A stretch of 34,628 bases of DNA from an uncultured Bacteroidales bacterium (lineage in GTDB: Bacteria > Bacteroidota > Bacteroidia > Bacteroidales > UBA932): positions 1 through 34,628 of the forward strand of contig CALVDH010000026.1 of assembly GCA_944326235.1 (NCBI GenBank), written 5' to 3'. The stretch's first letter is position 1, and every line of letters starts with the position of its first letter. A model generated the notes under the pieces. The model saw nothing but the letters and a program-made list of their open reading frames with translations, was not told the origin of the DNA and ran no database searches. Of the stretch, positions 23,219 through 29,865 are shown one piece after another. A program made the position numbers and the translations under genes.

Positions 23219-25912
23219 ATGGCAAACAAGGAAAAAAAGGAAAAGGAGGATACGCCGCTGATAAAGCAGTACTACAAGTTCAAGGCGGCTTGTCCGGAGG
23301 CCCTGCTGCTGATGCGGGTGGGGGACTTCTATGAGACGTACGGGGAGGATGCGGTGACTACCAGCAAGGTGCTGGGCATCGTGCAGACCCGCAAGTCGAA
23401 CGGGGACCAGGGCTATATCGAACTGGCGGGGTTTCCGCACCATTCGCTTCCGAGCTACATGCCCAAGCTGGTGAGGGCCGGCTATAAGGTGGCTGTGTGC
23501 GACCAGCTGGAGGATCCGAAGCTGGCCAAGAAGCTGGTCAAGAGGGGGGTCACCGAGATTGTCACGCCGGGCGTGGTCTACAGCGACCAGGTGCTGACAC
23601 AGAAGGAGAACAACTATATCGCCGCGCTGTGTTTCTCGAAGGACCGGGGCGGTATCGCATTCCTGGACGTGTCCACCGGAGAGTTCAAGGTGGCCGAGGG
23701 TGACCTGGACTACCTCGACCTGCTGATAGCCGATTTCGCGCCCAAGGAACTGCTGGTGCAGAAGGGTTTCGAGAAGGGTGTAAAGGAGAGGTTCACCAAC
23801 CCGGCCTCGAATATCTACATCTCCACGATGGAGGGCTGGGCCTTCGTTTTCGAGTCGGGCTACCGCAAGCTGATCAAGCATTTCAAGACGGACTCCCTGA
23901 AGGGGTTCGGGGTGGAGAGCCTGAGACTGGGCGTGACTGCCGCCGGAGCCCTGCTGTTCTACTTAGAGTCGAACCGCCTGGAGGACACCGAATACATACC
24001 GGGCCGGACATTGGCCCAGATAAGCACCATATCCCGCATTGACGAGGGGGGCTTTGTCTGGCTGGACCGCTTCACCGTCCGTAACCTCGAGTTAGTGGAG
24101 CCGGCTGCTCCGGGGGGCGTGACCCTGCTGGACGTGATTGACAAGACCTCCTCCCCGATGGGCGCCCGCCTGCTGCGTTCGTGGCTGACCATGCCGTCGA
24201 GGGACTTAGCGGAGATATCCACACGGCAGGACAGCGTGGAGGTCCTGCTGAACGACAGGGAATTGTCCTCGGAACTCTCGCAGAGGATAGCCGCGATGGG
24301 CGACCTCGAGCGCATCCTCTCCCGCGCCGCCTCGGGCCGCGTCTCTCCCCGCGAGGTGATGCAGCTGCGGCGGGGCATTGACCAGTTCCTGCCGCTTAAG
24401 GTATTGCTCACGGAGAAGACCGATAAGAAAGGCCCGCTCGCCCGTATGGCTAAGGAGATAGACGACTGTCCGGAGCTGAAGGCCGAGCTGACGCGGACGC
24501 TGAGCAAGGACCCGGCCGCCCAGATTGGCAAGGGCGAGGTGATAGCCCAGGGGGTCGACGCGGAACTGGACGAGCTGCGCGGCATCGTGACCCACGGCAA
24601 GGACATCATCGCCGGCATCCAGCAGCGCGAGATAGAGCGTACCGGCATCACGTCTTTAAGAATCAGCTACAACAACGTCTTCGGCTACTACCTCGAGGTG
24701 CGCAACGCCCACAAGGACAAGGTGCCCCCAGAGTGGATCCGCAAGCAGACTCTCGTCTCGGCCGAGCGCTACATCACCCCCGAGCTGAAGGAGTACGAGG
24801 AGAAGATAGGCGGGGCCGAGGAGAAGATATACGCCATCGAGTCCCGCATATTCAACGAGTTGATTACCAGCATCCAGACCGCCATCCCTGCCGTGCAGAA
24901 GGACGCCGCCCTGATAGCCCGCCTCGACTGCCTCCTGTCATTTGCCCAGGCCGCCGCCGACTACGGCTACTGCCGCCCGCTGGTGGACGAGGGCGAGATC
25001 CTGAAGATAGAGCAGGGTCGCCACCCGGTCATCGAGCGGATGATGCCCGCCGGAGAGGAGTACGTGGCCAACGACCTGTACCTCGACAGCGAGAAGCAGC
25101 AGATCATTATCCTCACCGGCCCGAACATGTCCGGTAAGTCCGCCCTTCTGAGGCAGACCGCCCTGATAGCGGTGATGGCCCAGATAGGCTCGTTCGTGCC
25201 CGCCAAGTCCGCGCACATCAGCCTGTTCGACAAGATATTTACCCGCGTCGGCGCCTCCGACAACATCTCCCGCGGCGAGTCTACCTTCATGGTCGAGATG
25301 CTCGAGACCGCCGCCATCCTCAACAACATGACTCCGCGCTCCCTGATTCTGCTCGACGAGATCGGCCGCGGCACCAGCACATTCGACGGCATGTCGATAG
25401 CCTGGGCCATCGTAGAGTACATCCACGAGCGGGGTGGCGGGGCCAAGACCCTCTTCGCGACGCACTACCACGAGCTGAACGAGCTGGAGGAAAATTACAA
25501 AAGGGTAAAAAACTTTCACATCGCAGTGAAGGAATCTGACGGAAAAATCCTATTTTTGAGGAAACTTTGCGAAGGCGGGGTAGCCCACAGCTTCGGTATC
25601 CATGTGGCAAGGCTGGCCGGGGTGCCGCCGGAAGTGGTTCTCTCGGCCGAGAAGGTGCTCAAGAAGCTCGAGGCCGGGGCATCAGGGGCCGGGGACTCGT
25701 CCATCAAGGGCCGGGTCCAGTCCCTTAGGCAGAAGAAACGGGACCGCAGCGCCGCCCAGGAGGAAGTGCAGCTTTCCATTTTCCAGCTCGACGACCCTCT
25801 CCTGGTGAGCATCCGGGACACTCTCAAGGCGATGGACCTCAACTCGATGACGCCGATGGACGCATTCGACACGCTGCGGGAGCTCCAGCGCAAGGTAGGT
25901 ATAAACAAATAA
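23219..25912 (+). CDS. mutS: DNA mismatch repair protein MutS
   Basis: An 897-residue MutS1 that recognises base mismatches and small loops in new DNA and recruits MutL. The N-terminal mismatch-reading domain contains GDFYETYGEDA with the Phe-x-Glu motif at residues 37-39. Connector, lever and clamp domains follow. The C-terminal ATPase has Walker A GPNMSGKS at about 634-641, the FMVEMLETAAIL segment, and Walker B/signature DEIGRGTSTFDG from about 713, then TLFATHYHEL. The length is normal for the family and no key residue is missing. The start follows a TATTTTTG box by 27 bp. It is followed by an ABC-type permease gene on the same strand with an 18-bp gap; no functional link is known. Confidence 0.98.
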   Translation: MANKEKKEKEDTPLIKQYYKFKAACPEALLLMRVGDFYETYGEDAVTTSKVLGIVQTRKSNGDQGYIELAGFPHHSLPSYMPKLVRAGYKVAVCDQLEDPKLAKKLVKRGVTEIVTPGVVYSDQVLTQKENNYIAALCFSKDRGGIAFLDVSTGEFKVAEGDLDYLDLLIADFAPKELLVQKGFEKGVKERFTNPASNIYISTMEGWAFVFESGYRKLIKHFKTDSLKGFGVESLRLGVTAAGALLFYLESNRLEDTEYIPGRTLAQISTISRIDEGGFVWLDRFTVRNLELVEPAAPGGVTLLDVIDKTSSPMGARLLRSWLTMPSRDLAEISTRQDSVEVLLNDRELSSELSQRIAAMGDLERILSRAASGRVSPREVMQLRRGIDQFLPLKVLLTEKTDKKGPLARMAKEIDDCPELKAELTRTLSKDPAAQIGKGEVIAQGVDAELDELRGIVTHGKDIIAGIQQREIERTGITSLRISYNNVFGYYLEVRNAHKDKVPPEWIRKQTLVSAERYITPELKEYEEKIGGAEEKIYAIESRIFNELITSIQTAIPAVQKDAALIARLDCLLSFAQAAADYGYCRPLVDEGEILKIEQGRHPVIERMMPAGEEYVANDLYLDSEKQQIIILTGPNMSGKSALLRQTALIAVMAQIGSFVPAKSAHISLFDKIFTRVGASDNISRGESTFMVEMLETAAILNNMTPRSLILLDEIGRGTSTFDGMSIAWAIVEYIHERGGGAKTLFATHYHELNELEENYKRVKNFHIAVKESDGKILFLRKLCEGGVAHSFGIHVARLAGVPPEVVLSAEKVLKKLEAGASGAGDSSIKGRVQSLRQKKRDRSAAQEEVQLSIFQLDDPLLVSIRDTLKAMDLNSMTPMDAFDTLRELQRKVGINK

Positions 25913-25930
25913 CTATAGTTCAGACGTCTT

Positions 25931-27211
25931 ATGAAAAAATTCGTGAAAGAGCTGAGGATAGTTGTGGGGTTGATTGCGGAGAGCGCCTCTTTCGCTTTTT
26001 TCTCCATCAAGTCTGACAAGCTCAGGACTTTTCTCTCGCTGTTCGGAGTCACTGTCGGCATCTTCTCAATAGTGGCGGTGTTCTGCGCCGTGGACTCGCT
26101 CAAGTCCAATATCATGGAGGGTGTCCGGTCCTTCGGGAGCGACATCGTCTACATCGACCGTTTCCCCATGACTCAGGAAGAGGGGGAGGACGGAGAGCCG
26201 CTGCAGTGGTGGGACTATCTTCAGCGGCCGGAGATTACTGAGGAGAATTTCGAATATGTCGCCCGCAACGCCACTCTGGCCGAGAGCGTGGTCTATGTAA
26301 TCCTCGGCAACGGCAATGCCTCCTACCGCCGCAACAATTATTCCAACGCCTTCCTGGTCATCACCACCGACGGGCTGGAGAATGTGATGAGCTACTCCCT
26401 CGCCGAGGGCCGCGACTTCTCCCAGATGGAGATCCGCGGAGGGTCCAATGTAGCTATCCTCGGGTACAATGTCGCCCGGGAGCTCTTCGGGGACTCCTAC
26501 CCCATAGGCAAGAAGGTCAAGGTCAAGGGCGGCAGCGCAATAGTCATCGGCGTCCTGGAAAAGCAGGGCGAGAGCATGGCTTCCATCGTCAATACGGACG
26601 ATGCGGTGGTCCTCCCGCTGCAGTTCGGCAAGACGGTGCTGGCTTCGGCGTGGGGCTCGGGGATGATGATGGCGGCTCCTGCGGAGGGTGTCTCCCGCGA
26701 GGCTTTCCTGGACGAGCTGCGCCTGCTGCTGCGCTCCTGCCGCGGCCTCTCCCCCTCGGAGCGGGATGACTTCGCCATCAACGAGATGACCTTCTTGCTC
26801 GACATGCTCGACTCTGTCTTCCGCGGCATCAGCAAGGCGGGCTGGATCATCGGAGCCTTCTCCCTGATCATCGGCGGCTTCGGCATCGCCAACATCATGT
26901 TCGTCTCCGTCCAGGAGCGCATGAGCCAGATCGGCATTCAGAAGGCCCTCGGAGCCAAGCGCTACGTGATCCTGACCCAGTTCATGGTGGAGGCCTCCTT
27001 CCTCTCCCTGGCCGGCGGCCTGGTGGGCATTCTCTTAGTCTTCCTGATTTCCATTCCGGTCAATGCCGTCTCGGAATACTTCACCATCACCCTCTCCCCC
27101 GACAATGCCCTTGCCGGCATGCTCATAGCCGTCGTCCTCGGCATCCTCTCCGGACTCATCCCCGCCTGGAAGGCCGCTACGGTCGATCCTGTCCGCGCCA
27201 TCAATGGGTGA
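25931..27211 (+). CDS. ABC transporter permease, MacB/FtsX type
   Basis: A 426-residue inner-membrane permease of the MacB/FtsX family. It has one N-terminal helix in the segment RTFLSLFGVTVGIFSIVAVF, a periplasmic MacB core domain from about residue 55 to 280, and three C-terminal helices including GAFSLIIGGFGIANIMFVSV and the typical QIGIQKALGAKR cytoplasmic motif. It ends with the usual DPVRAI. No ATP-binding subunit or adaptor gene is adjacent, so the partner must be elsewhere. It starts 18 bp after mutS. Its last codons, stop and next bases (27192-27215) are repeated at 28564-28587, beside the second iteron array, which suggests the gene end served as an insertion site. Confidence 0.9.
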   Translation: MKKFVKELRIVVGLIAESASFAFFSIKSDKLRTFLSLFGVTVGIFSIVAVFCAVDSLKSNIMEGVRSFGSDIVYIDRFPMTQEEGEDGEPLQWWDYLQRPEITEENFEYVARNATLAESVVYVILGNGNASYRRNNYSNAFLVITTDGLENVMSYSLAEGRDFSQMEIRGGSNVAILGYNVARELFGDSYPIGKKVKVKGGSAIVIGVLEKQGESMASIVNTDDAVVLPLQFGKTVLASAWGSGMMMAAPAEGVSREAFLDELRLLLRSCRGLSPSERDDFAINEMTFLLDMLDSVFRGISKAGWIIGAFSLIIGGFGIANIMFVSVQERMSQIGIQKALGAKRYVILTQFMVEASFLSLAGGLVGILLVFLISIPVNAVSEYFTITLSPDNALAGMLIAVVLGILSGLIPAWKAATVDPVRAING

Positions 27212-27215
27212 GATT
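27192..27215 (+). repeat. 24-bp direct repeat at the permease gene end (copy 1)
   Basis: TCCGCGCCATCAATGGGTGAGATT covers the last codons and stop of the ABC permease gene, here at 27192-27215. A copy with two mismatches lies at 28564-28587. Each copy is followed at once by a three-unit iteron array. It may be an attachment or target site for insertion of an ATPase module. Confidence 0.7.
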
Positions 27216-27217
27216 AT

Positions 27218-27286
27218 ACCGCAAAAGTTTAAAGTAAAATACCGCAAAAGCTTAAAGCAAAACGCCGCAAAAGTTTAAAGTGAATT
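27218..27286 (+). repeat. Orphan array of three 23-bp iterons
   Basis: Units start at 27218, 27241 and 27264, each close to ACCGCAAAAGTTTAAAGTAA plus three bases; the period is exactly 23 bp. The arrangement matches the arrays in front of the two complete DUF4143 ATPase genes, yet the next gene here is a CPBP protease with its own promoter. GAATTTTG at the end of the array is one base from a -7 box. A DUF4143 remnant lies 1.05 kb downstream, so this is probably the promoter array of a lost ATPase gene. Confidence 0.8.
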
Positions 27287-27380
27287 TTGCAGGAAAAGAT
27301 AACGTGCTTAGAATAAATCGATTGGTCGGATTGCTTGAAAATTGGGTAACGAGATAGAATAGCAAATTCAACAAAAGATT

Positions 27381-27388
27381 TACTTTTG
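27381..27388 (+). promoter_or_regulatory. -7 box of the CPBP protease gene
   Basis: TACTTTTG (TAnnTTTG) lies 22 bp before the ATG at 27411. The spacing is close to that of the other boxes in the window. Confidence 0.55.
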
Positions 27389-27410
27389 TAGAATCTTTAG
27401 ATGTTGTTTC

Positions 27411-28058
27411 ATGAAGCAGTTGTGGCAATACATCAAGAATCCTCAGGAGAATTGTCCTTATGATTTCAGCGTAAGGGTGATGCTGTTGTCGGTTATGCTG
27501 TGTCTGTTAGTACCACTGTTCTTTGAAGTTCTGACTGCATCCGTATTTGTCATTGCAGGAGTTGATTTGCCTGCAATGACATCTGATAAATCTGTTTTGC
27601 CTCTATGCTTTCTGATTATTATACCCCCAATAATTGAAGAACTTGGATTCAGATTACCATTGAAAAGAAGCAGATTCAATCTCTACATATCGGTAGCCGT
27701 AATAGCCTTTATCTTTTCTAAGGTAATTTTCTCAGGAGGACTCTATTCGGAACATCTATTATTCCGGATAGTATTTGCAATAATTTCATCAGCTGTCATA
27801 AACCTCATTTGGGGCAAATGGCTTCTGCAAGTACGATTCAAGTATTTCTTCTATTCAACAGCAATCCTTTTCGCTATGTTGCATATAGTTAATTACAGCC
27901 ATCAGACTTTAGATGTGTCACAGTGGCTGTATGTTGTTTGTTATGCTTGTGCCAAGATTCCCGGCTCCATATTATATGGATATGCAAGAATAAAACACGG
28001 AATGTTATTCAGCATAGTTGTACATATAATCAGCAATTTGCCGGCAATGATTATTTAA
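27411..28058 (+). CDS. CPBP (Abi) family intramembrane metalloprotease
   Basis: A 215-residue polytopic membrane protein of the CPBP/Abi family, related to the eukaryotic prenyl-protein endopeptidase Rce1; bacterial members include bacteriocin self-immunity proteins and membrane-anchored proteases. All three active-site motifs are present: EELGFR (EExxxR) at residues 76-81, FAMLH (FxxxH) at 154-158 and HIISN at 205-209, so it should be catalytically competent. About six helices are visible. The gene is much more AT-rich than mutS and the permease before it, pointing to recent acquisition. It has its own TACTTTTG promoter and lies between an orphan iteron array and a DUF4143 remnant. No bacteriocin gene is visible nearby, so an immunity role is not supported. 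Confidence 0.88.
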   Translation: MKQLWQYIKNPQENCPYDFSVRVMLLSVMLCLLVPLFFEVLTASVFVIAGVDLPAMTSDKSVLPLCFLIIIPPIIEELGFRLPLKRSRFNLYISVAVIAFIFSKVIFSGGLYSEHLLFRIVFAIISSAVINLIWGKWLLQVRFKYFFYSTAILFAMLHIVNYSHQTLDVSQWLYVVCYACAKIPGSILYGYARIKHGMLFSIVVHIISNLPAMII

Positions 28059-28136
28059 AATAATGATTATCCGTAAAAATACCTTTTAAGCAGCTTACCG
28101 TGATGACTTTCCCGATAAGGCCTGCAGGAGATGGCA

Positions 28137-28308
28137 CTGAGGCTGGTCCGCTCATAACGAAATCGAGAAGGTGGTGGAGATATGCCGCTTTCCCCGGCAC
28201 CTTCCGGAGGGGAAATCGAGGCATGTCCGGCGAGAGAGGTCTCTGAGGCGGGTCGGTTTATAACGAAATCGAGAAGGTGGTGGCAAAAGGCCGCTTTCCC
28301 CGGCACCT
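28137..28308. repeat. 66-bp direct repeat, two copies 106 bp apart
   Basis: CTGAGGCtGGTC, then ATAACGAAATCGAGAAGGTG and CCGCTTTCCCCGGCACCT occur in the same order at 28137-28202 and 28243-28308, with a few mismatches and an offset of 106 bp. No protein-like frame is convincing through them. The second copy runs into the ATPase remnant. The remainder of 28059-28336 holds no gene. Confidence 0.8.
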
Positions 28309-28336
28309 GCCAGTCAACGAAAATCAGGAATACCGA

Positions 28337-28537
28337 ATGGGAATCGCAAAAATGCAAATAGAGTCAGGTGCACAGCATTTAACAGAGTTGCAGCGTCTTA
28401 TACGGCAACATAATGAAGGGGAAAAACAAGTCCCTCTGCGTGAACCGGATCTGTTGATAATCTTAACGGGCGGCCGTATGGCCTATACCAGGCCGGACGG
28501 GGTAAAAGTAATTCCGCTCGGATGTCTTAAAAACTGA
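28337..28537 (+). pseudogene. C-terminal remnant of a DUF4143 ATPase
   Basis: The 66 codons from 28337 match only the last part of the DUF4143 family: GIAKMQIESGAQHL corresponds to the segment after the EIK motif, and LLIILTGGRMAYTR followed by VKVIPLGCLKN parallels FLMVLTGIGDIAYR and IYIVPIGCLKQ in the ATPase at 2972-4246. The P-loop, Walker B and most of the nuclease-like fold are gone; upstream the sequence becomes a non-coding repeat. It is a decayed relative, perhaps once paired with the orphan iteron array at 27218-27286. Confidence 0.82.
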
Positions 28538-28563
28538 ATGTCCGCTTCTTAGCAGAGGGCCAA

Positions 28564-28587
28564 TCCGAGCCATCAATGGGTAAGATT
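28564..28587 (+). repeat. 24-bp direct repeat of the permease gene end (copy 2)
   Basis: TCCGAGCCATCAATGGGTAAGATT at 28564-28587 repeats the permease 3' end (27192-27215) with two mismatches. The first iteron of the next ATPase gene starts directly after it. Confidence 0.7.
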
Positions 28588-28643
28588 TGAACATTTTGTC
28601 AGCGAAAATTGAACATTTTGTAATAAAGATTTGAGTATTTTGT
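28587..28643 (+). repeat. Three 22-bp iterons in the second ATPase promoter
   Basis: TTGAACATTTTGT starts at 28587 and 28609, and TTGAGTATTTTGT at 28631; the period is 22 bp. The array ends one base before the TATCTTTG box at 28645, as in the first ATPase promoter where array and box are also nearly adjacent. The unit sequence has nothing in common with the other two arrays. Confidence 0.85.
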
Positions 28644-28644
28644 A

Positions 28645-28652
28645 TATCTTTG
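28645..28652 (+). promoter_or_regulatory. -7 box of the second DUF4143 ATPase gene
   Basis: TATCTTTG, identical to the box of the first ATPase gene, lies 21 bp before the ATG at 28674. An in-frame TTG at 28650 lies inside this box, which rules it out as the start. Confidence 0.6.
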
Positions 28653-28673
28653 TCTCAAAATACACAGGCAGTT

Positions 28674-29861
28674 ATGTTCAAAAGACCGCAATTCAAAGAA
28701 CTTGCATCCCGCATATCGGAAGACCGCAACAAGCTTCAGGCCATGGTGGGTCCGCGCCAGGTGGGTAAATCCACTCTGGTCAAGCAGGTACTTCAGGAGA
28801 CCGAAGTCCCCAACATGATGGTGTCGGCAGACGGTATCCCGAAGGAAAATACCGCGTGGATAGGAGAGGTGTGGGATACGGCGAGGGCCAGGATGCGGCT
28901 GGGCGGACACAGGGAATATCTGTTAGTGATAGACGAGGTGCATAAGATAGAAAACTGGAGCGAGGAAGTGAAGAAACAGTGGGATGCGGATACCTTCAAT
29001 GATGTCAATCTGAAGGTGGTGATTCTCGGCTCTTCCCGTCTGCTGCTGAAAGACGGGCTGACGGAGTCCCTGGCCGGACGTTATGAGCTGATCAGGATGC
29101 CGCACTGGAGCTGGAAGGAGATGCACGGGGCATTCGGGCTGAATATGTCTCAGTATATCTACTTCGGCGGATATCCTGGAGCGGCCAAGTTCATCGGAGA
29201 CGAGTCCCGTTGGCGCCGGTATATCAAGGACAGTATCATCGCTCCGGCCATAGAACAGGATGTACTGATGACCAGGACTGTCTATAAGCCGGAACTGATG
29301 AAGCAGCTTTTCGAACTTGGATGCACTTATTCCGGTGAGGAGATTTCACTGACCAAACTGCTCGGGCAGCTTCAGGACGCCGGCAATGTGACCACTTTGG
29401 CCAGTTATCTTACCACTCTCTCGGAGGCTCAGATGCTGGCGGGTCTGCAAAAGTATGCCAGTGACAGTGCGAGAAAGTACAATTCCGTGCCGAAGCTGAT
29501 GGTCTACAACACTGCACTGCTGAGTGCCCTTGCCGGGATGAGCTTTGAGAAAGTGTACACGTCTCCTGCTCTATGGGGACGCTGGGTAGAGAGTGCCGTA
29601 GGGGCGCATATCCTCAATGCCGCCGAGGAACAGGACTATAAGGTTTATTATTGGCGGGAGCGGGATGACGAAGTCGACTTTGTCATCGACAGCCGCCGCC
29701 GTTGTGTCGCGGTAGAGGTAAAGAGCGGCAGCCGGACTGCCGGCCGCGGCCTCTCGAAGTTTACTGCCGCCTTCCACCCTGTTCATTCGCTCGTCGTAGG
29801 TACCGGAGGAGTGCCGCTTGAGGAGTTCCTGTCCTGGGATTTGAGTGCATTGTTTGAATAG
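28674..29861 (+). CDS. AAA ATPase with C-terminal DUF4143 domain
   Basis: A 395-residue stand-alone ATPase of the AAA/DUF4143 family, of unknown role. Walker A is GPRQVGKST at residues 26-34, the same position as in the ATPase at 2972-4246; Walker B is LLVIDEVH, and VVILGSSRLLL fits the sensor strand. The C-terminal nuclease-like fold shows GRWVESAVGAHIL, DEVDFVID and VAVEVKSGS, that is, Glu, Asp and ExK positions of a PD-(D/E)xK core. The two proteins are otherwise distant, so they represent separate subfamilies. The start is fixed by the -7 box. Its stop is 4 bp from the stop of the convergent barrel gene. The iteron array directly upstream suggests self-regulation by a DNA-binding part of the protein. 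Confidence 0.9.
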   Translation: MFKRPQFKELASRISEDRNKLQAMVGPRQVGKSTLVKQVLQETEVPNMMVSADGIPKENTAWIGEVWDTARARMRLGGHREYLLVIDEVHKIENWSEEVKKQWDADTFNDVNLKVVILGSSRLLLKDGLTESLAGRYELIRMPHWSWKEMHGAFGLNMSQYIYFGGYPGAAKFIGDESRWRRYIKDSIIAPAIEQDVLMTRTVYKPELMKQLFELGCTYSGEEISLTKLLGQLQDAGNVTTLASYLTTLSEAQMLAGLQKYASDSARKYNSVPKLMVYNTALLSALAGMSFEKVYTSPALWGRWVESAVGAHILNAAEEQDYKVYYWRERDDEVDFVIDSRRRCVAVEVKSGSRTAGRGLSKFTAAFHPVHSLVVGTGGVPLEEFLSWDLSALFE

Positions 29862-29865
29862 TATA

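Noticed and set aside
28067..28357. Minus-strand 96-codon frame over the 66-bp repeats
   Set aside because: No recognisable domain and it runs through non-coding repeats and against the ATPase remnant.
27192..29861. Insertion sequence or integrative element with recombinase
   Set aside because: No transposase, integrase or terminal inverted repeats could be found; only a 24-bp direct repeat supports insertion.
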